Of a stretch of DNA of 64,000 bases, positions 38,281-47,269 are shown piece by piece. Numbering within the stretch: the stretch's first letter is position 1; each line of letters starts with the position of its first letter. The translations under genes and the position numbers were made by a program. Location: contig NZ_QVQT02000005.1 of the NCBI RefSeq assembly GCF_003428625.2, positions 434,001-498,000 of the forward strand. Direction: 5' to 3'. The DNA comes from Paracidobacterium acidisoli (GTDB lineage Bacteria > Acidobacteriota > Terriglobia > Terriglobales > Acidobacteriaceae). A model generated the notes under the pieces. The model saw only the letters and a program-made list of their open reading frames with translations. It searched no databases and was not told the DNA's origin.

Positions 38281-39183
38281 CTAGGCACAGTGCTGTTCGC
38301 TCACCCAGACAACATCATCTTTATGGTCGATGTACTTGTTTGCTTTCCCGATCGTGACAGGCGCCAAACTATCTGCGAAGTGATCCGCCTGATCGTAATG
38401 AGGACGGATCATGAGTATTCCCGATTTGTCGATATAACCCCACTTGCCATTGAGGCGAACGGGACAAACGCCTTCGGAGAATTCTCCCACTTCTTCAAAT
38501 CTGCTTTCTATGGAAAGTACGCCATCTCTTGTGATGAAGCCCCAGTATTTGCCTGTCTTCACAGCCGCCAGTCCATCACTGAAGATCCCTGCTATGGGAT
38601 ATTGGACGGGAATTGCGAAATCTCCAGCCTTGTCAATGTAGCCCCACTTCCCGTTGATTTCTACGGGAGCCAATCCTTCGTTATAGCCATTAGCGTTGTC
38701 ATATAATGGTTGAATTGCGAAGGCTCCATTTGTCTCGATGAATCCCCACTTTCCTTTGAGTCGAACGCGAGCGCGTTCGTCCTGGAAGCTTCGTGCATAG
38801 TCGAACTGCAACGGTATGCCCAGGCCCGCATCCGGTCGAATGAAGCCCCAGAGATTACCTATCCTGACAGGGGAAAGCCCATAGCGGAAATTGCGAGCCT
38901 CATCAAACCGGGGCCGGATCGTCTCCACGCCCGATCTGTCAATGTATCCCCAATGGCCGCCCACCTCGACTGCGGCAAGATCTTCAGAGAAAGCCCAGGC
39001 ATCGTCAAATTTGGGCTGTATGACAATCGTACCCTTGCGGTCGATATATCCCCATTTCCCGCATTGTTCTACTGGATACAAATGGACCTTCGTCCTTGCC
39101 CCACTGAGTCTCGTCGCACCAGAGGCCAGAAGCAGAGCAGAAAGACGAACAAAGTCGCGGCGCGTTGGTACGGGAACTTTCAT
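38281..39183 (-). CDS. Tat-exported WG-repeat protein
   Basis: A 300-residue protein made of about seven WG (beta-propeller-like) repeats, e.g. CGKWGYIDRKGTIVIQPKFD, GGHWGYIDRSGVETIRPRFD and NGKWGYIDKAGDFAIPVQY, spaced ~45 residues. The N-terminus PTRRDFVRLSALLLASG has the twin-arginine pattern, so export in a folded state by Tat is likely. The ATG at 39183 is two bases past the stop of its paralogue and places the RR pair correctly; a longer start at 39231 would overlap. Function unknown; WG repeats usually bind ligands or proteins. Confidence 0.82.
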   Translation of the reverse strand: MKVPVPTRRDFVRLSALLLASGATRLSGARTKVHLYPVEQCGKWGYIDRKGTIVIQPKFDDAWAFSEDLAAVEVGGHWGYIDRSGVETIRPRFDEARNFRYGLSPVRIGNLWGFIRPDAGLGIPLQFDYARSFQDERARVRLKGKWGFIETNGAFAIQPLYDNANGYNEGLAPVEINGKWGYIDKAGDFAIPVQYPIAGIFSDGLAAVKTGKYWGFITRDGVLSIESRFEEVGEFSEGVCPVRLNGKWGYIDKSGILMIRPHYDQADHFADSLAPVTIGKANKYIDHKDDVVWVSEQHCA

Positions 39184-39185
39184 CT

Positions 39186-40115
39186 TTAGGAAGGTTTGAT
39201 GTAGTCGCCGGTTGGACTTCCGGCTGGGCACTGCATCGTCTGCCTCCAGAGTACGTGATTGCGATGATCGATGTAGAGAGATTGATCCCCTTGCTTGGCT
39301 GGCGCGAAGCCATCGATAAAGGAGTCCAATTCAGAATAAGACGGCTCCAGTACCAAAGATCCAGAAGGATTGATACACCCCCACAGCTTGTTCTTTCGAA
39401 CCGGACAGACACCCTCACTGAATTCAGCGGTTTTTTCCCACTCCGACCTTATCGCAACCGAACCGTCCCTGCGCAGGAATCCCCACTTATCCTCAATCTG
39501 TACCGCGGCGAGCCCTTCGCTAAAGCTTCCAGCAGCGGTATATTGGAAGGGAATGACCGTTTGCCCTCTCTTGTCGATATAACCCCATTTCCCATTCAAT
39601 GCCACTGGCGCCAGGCCATCGCTGTAGCCGCCTGCGCCATCGTATTTTGGCTCGATGGTGAACTTGCCGGCAGTGCCAATGTAACCCCATTTGCCATTTA
39701 TCCGTACCCGTGCGCGCTCGTCCTGAAAACTCCGGGCGAGCTCAAACCGTTCCGTAAATGCATACTCTCCGTCGGGCCTGATAAAGCCCCACTCGCGCCC
39801 CATCCTTACCGGACTGATACCAAAATGAAAATTGCGCGCCTCATCGTACTTCGGTGGGAGAACGAAACCTCCGGAATAATCGATGTATCCCCAAAGCCCT
39901 TTCATTCTGACGGCGGCCAGGCTGCTGGCGAATGTGAAGACAGCTTCATAACGGCTTGCCACAGCCATAGTTCCCTTTGCGTTGATGAATCCCCAACGTC
40001 CACAGTTGTTGACCGGGAGTAACACTTGCGCTTCCTCGCCGTGGAGGGGGAGTTGTGAAGCCAATCCGGTTGCAAGGGCGAATTGGACGAAGCTACGGCG
40101 CGAGAGTGAAAACAT
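39186..40115 (-). CDS. Tat-exported WG-repeat protein (tandem paralogue)
   Basis: A 309-residue paralogue of the next gene with the same architecture: Tat signal MFSLSRRSFVQFALATGLAS, then WG repeats (MKGLWGYIDYSGGFVLPPKY, NGKWGYIGTAGKFTIEPKYD, NGKWGYIDKRGQTVIPFQY). The shared segment RSFQDERARVR and the ending with YIDH in both proteins show gene duplication. The repeats have diverged in the last third (LWGCINPSGSLVLEP). Two bases separate the genes, so they form an operon. Confidence 0.84.
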   Translation of the reverse strand: MFSLSRRSFVQFALATGLASQLPLHGEEAQVLLPVNNCGRWGFINAKGTMAVASRYEAVFTFASSLAAVRMKGLWGYIDYSGGFVLPPKYDEARNFHFGISPVRMGREWGFIRPDGEYAFTERFELARSFQDERARVRINGKWGYIGTAGKFTIEPKYDGAGGYSDGLAPVALNGKWGYIDKRGQTVIPFQYTAAGSFSEGLAAVQIEDKWGFLRRDGSVAIRSEWEKTAEFSEGVCPVRKNKLWGCINPSGSLVLEPSYSELDSFIDGFAPAKQGDQSLYIDHRNHVLWRQTMQCPAGSPTGDYIKPS

Positions 40116-40184
40116 ACGGCATTCCTTTTATGTGTCGTGTGTCATTTTCATGACAATTGTGTGCCGGCCGGCGCATCCGTGATG

Positions 40185-40212
40185 TGTGGCCGTTCTTTAA
40201 CAAACGGCCACG
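40185..40212 (-). terminator. Hairpin downstream of the TonB-receptor gene
   Basis: GTGGCCGTT and AACGGCCAC are separated by eight bases. It is ~35 bp past the receptor stop and before the WG genes on the same strand. No U tract follows, so it may slow or end transcription, or act otherwise. Confidence 0.45.
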
Positions 40213-40244
40213 CTTGGAATATTCTCCCGATGAATACCTAAGCT

Positions 40245-43235
40245 TCAATAACTGAGCCGGAGACTCATCTGGAAGACACGCTGGGTGGCAGTACCCGTAG
40301 CTCCAGCGTTCAACTGCGTCGTGATTACACCAAAGTTGGTAGCGGACCAATTGGTGACCGGCAAGCCATACTGTGCGCGATTGAATATGTTGAAGCCGTC
40401 TGCTCGAAATTTCAGCGAGAACTTCTCGATACCCAGCAGTTCCTTTTCGAGAGAGGTATCCAGCTGCCAGGTTCCCGGCCCGCGGCCAGGATTTCGGCTC
40501 GCGTCTCCCCAGGTGTCCTTCGCCGGTGTCGCGAAAGCCGCGGGATTGATCCAATGCAGTGGAGACTTGCCTTCCGGAGGAGTGAGGGAGACACCCGCCA
40601 CTCGGTCGGGACGTTGCGCCGAAGTTGAGTTCCCATCCAGCATCGACGAAGCGCTGCGAGAGACCGTCACGTTAAGCGGCAGGCCAGTCCGCGCCGTCGC
40701 CAGACCACTCAACTGCCAACCGCCCAGGATACGACCGCCTGCACCATGGGTGAAGTATTTTTGGCCATGGCCGAAGGGCAACTGGTAGACGGCGCTCGAG
40801 GTAAAGGAGGATCGGATGTCCTGGTCGCTGCTGCCGTACTCACAAATGCGGCAAGCCACATTCTGCGGGTAATCCTGCTCACCGCCGCCGGTTGAACCGT
40901 CATTCGTTGAGTGGGACCACAGATAATTTGCTCCAAGCAGCCAGCCTGAAGCGAACCGCCTGTTCAGAGTGGCCGACAATCCGCTGAAGTTGCTGTTGTT
41001 GCCCATCTTCTTGTAGTCCACCTGGCCAAACCCTGCTAATGGTCGCGTGCCTGTGGCGGGATTGATTACGTTGACATAGGTTCTCGAAGTGATGTGCGCC
41101 CCATGATTACCGATGTAGCCAATGTCGGCAAGCATCTGGAGTGGCAGCTGTTGCTGCACGGAGACTCCCCACTGATCGAACTGTTCATTGCGCCGATCGC
41201 GGGCAAGACCATGCGGCGCGTTCGCGGTGGAGGCGCCGAGAGGGATGAATGTATCAATGGGATAGCTCAAGGTAGGAAATTGGGTGCTTGAAAGAGCAAG
41301 GCTTGTGGTCAGATTGTTCAATGGACCTGTAAGATCGCCGAGCTGTCCCTCCCCGTAGTAAAGACCGTAGCCTCCACGCAACACGGTCTTGTCATGCAGA
41401 AAGGCTGGTGCCCAGGTGACTGCCAGGCGAGGGCCGATATCGAGGGGATCGGAATTGTAAAAGGCGCTGCCGAGAGGACACGAGCCACCGCAAGTGTATG
41501 GGTCGAACGGCTTGTCACGCCCCTCTACCTCTGAAAACACCCCGTAGTAGTCATAACGGAGACCCAGGCTCAGAGTCACGTTGGGGCGAAACTTGTACTG
41601 GTCCTGAATGAAGCCGTAGTACTCAGTCTTACGCACGCCCTGTGTGGGTACAGCAGCCGCCACGCTGGCGGAGTTCATCGAATTTACGGAGAACTTCGCA
41701 ATGCTGCTGTAAGAGAACACCGTCGTGGCGGAATTGCCGAGATTGATCTCGACGCGCCTCAAGCCCGCGCCGGTTGTGATGCTGTGCCTGCCGAACGAGC
41801 GGTTGACCGTATCTCCGAATGAATACGCTGTCGAGCTTTGTGTTTGTTCCAGGTTATCCTGCAAAGTCGTGAACCCGGATACCTGAAGCTCGTTTGGAAA
41901 TATGCTGTTGTTCTGTGTGACAAAGGGTGTGCGGTTGACTGAAAACCTGGTTTCATTCAGCAGGGAAGATCCGAAGATGTGCTGCACGGAAATCAACCCG
42001 TTTTTAGGGGCGTCCAGCGTATTCACCGTATCGCGCAAATACCCGCTGCTGTCCCCGAGTGGCGCCTGCAGCCGGCCCTGGTCGAAGTTGATGCGAAGGA
42101 AGGCTGAAGTCTTGCTGCTGAATTGCTGGTCGATGCGAGCCAGGCCGAAGTCTTCGTTCTGAACCTGACGGCCGCTTCCCGTCCAGTTGTTCACATTGAG
42201 ATTGCTCGTGGGCGCTGTCCCCGCGGGATAGGCTTGCAGAAGCGGTTGAAGCTGCGGTTCGACCTGCAGAGTTTGTTGGATAAAGGAAGAGCTCGGCACA
42301 AGTCCTGTCAACGGTTGCGCGACCATCTGGCGTAAACCTTCGTAGTTCAGGAAAAAGAAGGTATGGTCTTGAACGATCGGCCCCCCAAGGCTGGCGCCGA
42401 ATTGGTTGAGCCGCAGAGGAAGTTGTGATGTCGAGAAGAGAGCGCGCGCGTTCAATGCATCGTTCCGCAGGAATTCGTAGAGACTGCCATGCCACTGGTT
42501 GGAACCGGACTTCGATACAATGTCTCCCTGGCCTCCCCCAACCCCTCCGAACTCTGCCGAATAAAGGGCCGAATTCACGCGAAACTCTGCGATCGATTCC
42601 GATGAAATCTGAATGCGAAGATCGGATTTTTCCGACTGCCGCAAAATGCCCGTTGCGTCCACTCCATCGAAGAGGATTTTGTTGTCGTCGAGGCCGTGTC
42701 CGGCAAATCGGATGCTGGTCTGGTTTCCGCTGCCGGTATTGATGGCTCCAGGAACGAGGACCATGAGCCCTGCCCAGTTCCTGCCGTTAATGGGAAGATT
42801 CTGCACTTGCTCCTCCCCAATGACTCCGCCTGTACTGGCGTAGTCTCTGTCGAGGGCCACGTCCGAAGCGTTCACTATTACTGTTTCAGCGGCCCTGACT
42901 ACGCCGAGCGCAACATCCAGCGTCCTCGTTTCGCCGACGGTGAGCGTGGCGTTGTCCACTTGCTTCTGCTCGAGTCCGGTCGCACTCACGGTCAGCGTAC
43001 ACTCACCCAAAGGCAAGCCTGATAACACGTACTCGCCCTCACTGCTGGACTCTACGGTGCGGGTAAAACCAGTCTGTGGAAAATGTACAGTCACGGTCGC
43101 CCGAGGAACAACGGCCCCGTTTGGGTCCGTCACTGTGCCCTTCAAATTGGCGCGGTCAACCTGGGCTGGCAGCGGAAGAGCGGAAAGAATCGCTCCCAGG
43201 AGGATCAGCGCGAAATAAAGGCTGCGTGGCTTCAT
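40245..43235 (-). CDS. TonB-dependent receptor, Oar/CarboxypepD_reg type
   Basis: A 996-residue outer-membrane receptor. Signal peptide 1-25 (ends PLPAQ); a carboxypeptidase-regulatory-like domain at ~28-112 (LKGTVTDPNGAVVPRATVTV); a plug from ~125 (GVIGEEQVQNLPINGRNWAG, ILFDGVDATG); then a large beta-barrel ending in an aromatic residue (FQMSLRLSY). Such Oar-like receptors are highly expanded in acidobacteria and take up large, often carbohydrate or peptide, ligands. A strong GAGGTGA precedes the ATG. It diverges from a two-component system, which may control it. Ligand unknown. Confidence 0.95.
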   Translation of the reverse strand: MKPRSLYFALILLGAILSALPLPAQVDRANLKGTVTDPNGAVVPRATVTVHFPQTGFTRTVESSSEGEYVLSGLPLGECTLTVSATGLEQKQVDNATLTVGETRTLDVALGVVRAAETVIVNASDVALDRDYASTGGVIGEEQVQNLPINGRNWAGLMVLVPGAINTGSGNQTSIRFAGHGLDDNKILFDGVDATGILRQSEKSDLRIQISSESIAEFRVNSALYSAEFGGVGGGQGDIVSKSGSNQWHGSLYEFLRNDALNARALFSTSQLPLRLNQFGASLGGPIVQDHTFFFLNYEGLRQMVAQPLTGLVPSSSFIQQTLQVEPQLQPLLQAYPAGTAPTSNLNVNNWTGSGRQVQNEDFGLARIDQQFSSKTSAFLRINFDQGRLQAPLGDSSGYLRDTVNTLDAPKNGLISVQHIFGSSLLNETRFSVNRTPFVTQNNSIFPNELQVSGFTTLQDNLEQTQSSTAYSFGDTVNRSFGRHSITTGAGLRRVEINLGNSATTVFSYSSIAKFSVNSMNSASVAAAVPTQGVRKTEYYGFIQDQYKFRPNVTLSLGLRYDYYGVFSEVEGRDKPFDPYTCGGSCPLGSAFYNSDPLDIGPRLAVTWAPAFLHDKTVLRGGYGLYYGEGQLGDLTGPLNNLTTSLALSSTQFPTLSYPIDTFIPLGASTANAPHGLARDRRNEQFDQWGVSVQQQLPLQMLADIGYIGNHGAHITSRTYVNVINPATGTRPLAGFGQVDYKKMGNNSNFSGLSATLNRRFASGWLLGANYLWSHSTNDGSTGGGEQDYPQNVACRICEYGSSDQDIRSSFTSSAVYQLPFGHGQKYFTHGAGGRILGGWQLSGLATARTGLPLNVTVSRSASSMLDGNSTSAQRPDRVAGVSLTPPEGKSPLHWINPAAFATPAKDTWGDASRNPGRGPGTWQLDTSLEKELLGIEKFSLKFRADGFNIFNRAQYGLPVTNWSATNFGVITTQLNAGATGTATQRVFQMSLRLSY

Positions 43236-43491
43236 AGGGTCACCTCGTCGAATGTTGTTGTTCTCTCGAATTGCGGCCCGCGCGAACAGACCGATGATCT
43301 ATTACATGAAGGTCGCTGCCTGACTATTCAACACGGCAGGCGACGAGCTTTCTGTGGAAGATTCGCCGTCGGCGTTGTGAATCACTGCAATAACCAGGAC
43401 TCTAGGCTACGTACCTCAAGACAACCTCATTTTCTGAAGTCGTAACCAAACATTAACGACGCGCACGGCGATGTACGCCTACGCTCTCGTC

Positions 43492-44169
43492 ATGCGTATC
43501 ATGATCGTCGATGACAAAGTGCGGATGGCTTCTCTTCTGCGGCGTGCGATGGAACGCGAGGGCTATCTGACGGTGGTGGCCCACGATGGTGAGACAGCTC
43601 TCAAGCTTGCATACGAGCATCATCTGGACGCGATAGTCTTGGATGTAATGTTGCCCGGGCTGGACGGTTTTTCTGTCCTGCAGCGTCTCAGGGAAAGCGC
43701 GGTCGATACGCCTACTATCTTTCTTACCGCCCGCGACACCAACGGAGACATCGTGCACGGGCTCGACCTGGGAGCAGACGACTACCTGACAAAACCTTTC
43801 GACTTGAAAGTGTTGCTTGCCCGCCTCCGCGCGCTGACGCGGCGAAAGGCGCCCATACATCCAGGCTTGCTCCATGTAGGCAATCTGGTTTTGCGGAGCG
43901 ACCTTCACAGCATCGAGTGCAGCGGCGAAATGATTGCCCTTACTCGCACCGAATTCGCTTTGATGGAAACTCTCATGCAGAACGCAGGACGGATCGTTAG
44001 CAAGGAGATCCTTGTCGAAGCAGGTTGGGGACTCGGCGGAGAGATGAATGAACACAATCTCTATGTCTTCATTGCATCGCTTCGAAGCAAGATACAACTG
44101 TCCGGTGAAGCTGTATCGCTGCAGACAGTACGGGGCGTCGGCTACCTCTTAAGATCCGGTGTCGCTTAA
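43492..44169 (+). CDS. OmpR-family response regulator
   Basis: A 225-residue regulator. The receiver domain starts MRIMIVDDKVRMASLLRRAM, with the phosphoryl-accepting Asp in AIVLDVMLPGLDGF, Thr in IFLTARD and Lys in YLTKPF. The C-terminal winged helix contains LTRTEFALMETLMQNAGR and LRSKIQ...TVRGVGYLL. The ATG at 43492 aligns with the family start; the in-frame ATG at 43471 adds seven residues and neither has a clear Shine-Dalgarno. The stop overlaps the kinase start by one base. Confidence 0.93.
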   Translation: MRIMIVDDKVRMASLLRRAMEREGYLTVVAHDGETALKLAYEHHLDAIVLDVMLPGLDGFSVLQRLRESAVDTPTIFLTARDTNGDIVHGLDLGADDYLTKPFDLKVLLARLRALTRRKAPIHPGLLHVGNLVLRSDLHSIECSGEMIALTRTEFALMETLMQNAGRIVSKEILVEAGWGLGGEMNEHNLYVFIASLRSKIQLSGEAVSLQTVRGVGYLLRSGVA

Positions 44170-45569
44170 TGCGGGGCTTTTCTATTAGCCTTCGGCTTGC
44201 TGCGTGGTATTCCTGCATTCTCTTTTGTGGCCTGGCGATCTTCGGGGTTGTCATGTGGTTCATCCTGACGGGTTCGCTCACTGCATGGAAAGACCGCACT
44301 CTCGAAGAGCGAGCCTCGCGGGTAGAATCACTCCTGGGAGCGCTTCCACCCAGGCGGTCTGATATGGCCCTGCCCGAGTTGGATGAGCTAGTGGGCATCC
44401 TTCCAGAGGGCCAGCTCATTCAAATTGTAGGTATAGACGGAAGGCGTCTCTTTCCGCTCGATCCGAATCTTCTTAGAGACTCTCTTGGTACTCTGATTTG
44501 CCCGGCTCCCTCGATTGACAATCCTACCGTTGGCAATGGGATGTATCGCAGACTTTGCCGCCCCGTGAATTACGAAGGAAAACCCAGCTATCTCGTCGTC
44601 AGTAGTTCGCTACTCGAGGACCAGACTCTACTGCGCAGTTTCACATTCTGGCTGTTCGAGATGATTCCGGTGTTGCTGGCTGTTTCAAGCCTTGGTGGAT
44701 ACAGCCTGAGCCGTAGAGCATTGAAACCTGTTGCCCTCCTGATCTCGGAAGCCCAGAGCATCACGGCACAAGATCTCTCACGCAGGTTGCCAGTGCCCCA
44801 GGTCAAGGACGAATTGCAGCTGCTCGCCCACGCCTGGAATGAGCTGCTTTCCAGGCTCGAGGTGGCTATGCGCAGGGTCACACAGTTCACAGCCGATGCA
44901 TCCCACGAACTTCGTAACCCAATCGCATATATTCGCGCTACAGCCCAATTCCATTCGCAAAATGTCGACTTGGATGAGATCAGCCGCGACGGCTTCCTGG
45001 AAATAATGGAAGAAGCGAGAAGAGCGGGAGAGCTACTTGAGAATCTTCTGTTGCTGGCGCGCGCAGATGTAGGTCAGATCTTACCGGAAGTATCCGATGT
45101 AGACGCGCGCCCCCATCTGGAAGCCGTTTGTGACCGCATCGAGCCATTGGCCAGAGCAAAGAACCTGAGTCTGGTCATGGGATTTGCGGCTGCTGACCAT
45201 CCTTTGATCCTTTCTATCGATGTCTCTCATCTCCGTCGCCTGGCCCTGATACTGCTTGACAACGCAGTGAAGTACACCCTTCCAGGTGGAGCAATTCGTA
45301 TTGATTGTGAAATTGCAGACGGCTTCCATTTGCAGGTATCGGACACGGGGATCGGAATACCTCAGGAGGCTGGGTCACGTATCTTTGACCGGTTCTATCG
45401 AGTTGATACATCTCGCGCAGACGACAATCCAGGCGCTGGTCTCGGTCTCGCCATTGCCAAGTGGATCGTTGAGCTTTATAGCGGTGAGATTACGGTCCAA
45501 AGTGACCTGGGACGTGGAGCGACATTTCGGGTTCGACTACCACAGCATAGCGTTAGCCCTGCTGAGTGA
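44169..45569 (+). CDS. Sensor histidine kinase
   Basis: A 466-residue kinase. Two membrane helices (about residues 8-32 and 160-185) flank a periplasmic sensor region (~35-158). A HAMP domain follows (RRALKPVALLISEAQSITAQ), then the HisKA box ASHELRNPIAYIRATAQF with the phospho-His (note RNP in place of the usual RTP). The ATPase domain shows DNAVKYTLPGG (N box), VSDTGIGIP (G1), FDRFYRVD (F box) and GAGLGLAIAK (G2). It resembles CusS/QseC-type kinases. Coupled to the regulator upstream; divergent from the TonB receptor. Confidence 0.94.
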   Translation: MRGFSISLRLAAWYSCILFCGLAIFGVVMWFILTGSLTAWKDRTLEERASRVESLLGALPPRRSDMALPELDELVGILPEGQLIQIVGIDGRRLFPLDPNLLRDSLGTLICPAPSIDNPTVGNGMYRRLCRPVNYEGKPSYLVVSSSLLEDQTLLRSFTFWLFEMIPVLLAVSSLGGYSLSRRALKPVALLISEAQSITAQDLSRRLPVPQVKDELQLLAHAWNELLSRLEVAMRRVTQFTADASHELRNPIAYIRATAQFHSQNVDLDEISRDGFLEIMEEARRAGELLENLLLLARADVGQILPEVSDVDARPHLEAVCDRIEPLARAKNLSLVMGFAAADHPLILSIDVSHLRRLALILLDNAVKYTLPGGAIRIDCEIADGFHLQVSDTGIGIPQEAGSRIFDRFYRVDTSRADDNPGAGLGLAIAKWIVELYSGEITVQSDLGRGATFRVRLPQHSVSPAE

Positions 45570-45861
45570 TTCTGATCGTTGCAAACCTTCCCGCGTCTGC
45601 CTTGCAAGCTGTCGGCGGTCCTGCCTGCAGACCGAACAGAATCGCGAGAAGCGCTCGATTATGGTTGTCGGCAGGGATTTTGACCGTTGGGCACCGTAAT
45701 AGTGCGGAACGCACGAGCTACTATAAGCCGATTATCTTAAAAGGGTGCATGATCGGCTTTGTGGCGGTCTCTTCTTCTCGCCTCGCGCGTCTCTGGCAAA
45801 AACTGTACAAAGAACGAAGCAACTTAAGAGAGTTAAATTATTTAATTTATGAACGTTAGTA

Positions 45862-46211
45862 TGGTGGAGGCGGCGGGAGTCGAACCCGCGTCCGAAATCG
45901 CAGTCAAAAAAGAGACTCCATGCTCAGTCACGTTCCGAAGATGTCGCGCAGCGCGCTCAGAACGGACAAGATGCGCGCATTGCCAGACCGTGAATTTCAT
46001 TCTCTCGACCCGGTCCAGCCGGGAGAACCAGCCTGCTGTGCGACGTCCTCTCGAAGCCCACAGGCGAAGCCGCGGAAGACGGCAACTTAATTAATTAAGC
46101 TGCGTATGCGAGTTGATTGTTCGCAATTATTGTTTTCCAGGCGATTACGGGTGCCCAGACCCCGGCATGCCTCTTTCCCGCAGACGATCCCGTCGAAACC
46201 GTGACGCCCCC
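45862..46211 (-). ncRNA. ssrA: Transfer-messenger RNA (tmRNA)
   Basis: The minus strand begins GGGGGCGTCACGGTTTCGAC, the hallmark 5' tRNA-like end of tmRNA, and finishes with GGTTCGACTCCCGCC and CTCCACCA. The 7-bp acceptor stem is GGGGGCG / CGCCTCC. The tag frame and the downstream pseudoknot-like region lie between. Length is 350 nt. It rescues stalled ribosomes with SmpB and tags the nascent protein for degradation. Confidence 0.96.
46095..46124 (-). other. tmRNA tag-peptide frame
   Basis: Within ssrA, GCG AAC AAT CAA CTC GCA (then TAC GCA GCT TAA) encodes ANNQLAYAA; with the alanine carried by tmRNA the added tag is AANNQLAYAA. The hydrophobic -AYAA end fits recognition by ClpXP-type proteases. 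Confidence 0.85.
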
Positions 46212-46352
46212 AGACCTGTCGGGCATGAGGATGGATGTTTGCCGTACTATCTCCATTCTACTCCTAAAGCAATTCAACGTTTCGCAATAGCAGCAAAAGG
46301 ACATGGCATCTGTACATCGTGGACTGAAACTCCCGGGATCAAAAGTCTGCGA

Positions 46353-46799
46353 TTACATTCCACTCAGGGCATCAAGATCGATGCTTTCATAATCCTGATG
46401 TTCGATACCTTCGCGGATCTGCTTTGGGCTTTTGCCAAGCTTCGTCATTTTATAAGCGTAAGCACCCTCTTTCGCGCAGGTAGAGCAAATGGCTCCGTGG
46501 GTTCCCTCAAAGCAGCTGTGCAGACTTTTGTGACCTAGAGCGCGGTCGCAGCGGCAGTAACAGGGCAATTGATAAAGAACGCCCGGTACCTGAGCTGCTT
46601 CCTTATAAACAATGGTCTGCCACTTGTAGTGGAAATAAGGTCCCGTGAGCTGCCTGCCTGAGAGGATGTGCGGAAGCTCCTGTCTGCTGGTCGGAGGCTG
46701 CGGATGATACGCCGGGATGTCGTCTGCTGGATTAGACCACTGGGCATAACCTGCTATGGTCACCAGACCCAATGCCAGGCTGACGAGAAGGCGCTTCAT
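46353..46799 (-). CDS. PCYCGC-motif-containing exported protein
   Basis: A 148-residue protein. Residues 1-19 are a signal peptide (MKRLLVSLALGLVTIAGYAQ). The domain contains PCYCRCDRALGHKSLHSCF and GAICSTCAKEGAYAYKM, matching the PCYCGC motif family. Six cysteines and a His are clustered, suggesting metal binding, but the function of the family is unknown. It lies ~140 bp upstream of ssrA on the same strand; no functional link is implied. Confidence 0.8.
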   Translation of the reverse strand: MKRLLVSLALGLVTIAGYAQWSNPADDIPAYHPQPPTSRQELPHILSGRQLTGPYFHYKWQTIVYKEAAQVPGVLYQLPCYCRCDRALGHKSLHSCFEGTHGAICSTCAKEGAYAYKMTKLGKSPKQIREGIEHQDYESIDLDALSGM

Positions 46800-47269
46800 G
46801 GGTTTACTCCTGTAACAGCGTCTTGGAAGATATTACGCTATGCGGGCATATCTGATTGCGGAACGATTTCGATCCTGTCCAGCGATCAAAATTCTTCTTT
46901 AAAGAAAACCATACTTCATCCGTTTTGTCGTTCAATTGTCGGAAAAAGCGACGGCTGAAAAGAAAGTTCTTTTTCATTACTGAGCCCGAATGGTCCTTCT
47001 TAAATTTATATTGAGATGTATTTGCCTTAATTGTCTTATTTTGAGCAGGTTGCATGGAATACTCCCCGCAGTGCAAGCCTGTTTTTGTACCTGAAACGGT
47101 CTGATCTTCACGACCTTTGTCGATGGAGAGGGTCTATTTTTATGGAAATTGCTTTAAAGTTCATCGTTCTCGTTATTCACGGCATCACCGGCGAGACGAG
47201 CCTCATCCCAAAACATGCATATGGCTCCCAAAGTGCACTCCATCACGCCAGGAAAATTAGAATACTGAT
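46800..47269. other. Gene-free, AT-richer gap
   Basis: 470 bp without a supported gene. Short frames on both strands lack family resemblance or a ribosome-binding site. It includes poly-pyrimidine/AT stretches around 46900-47040. The promoters of the two flanking divergent genes must lie here. Confidence 0.45.

Noticed and set aside
45849-46094. 81-codon frame with tRNA-like sequence
   Set aside because: It lies over the 3' half of ssrA; the DNA is explained by tmRNA.
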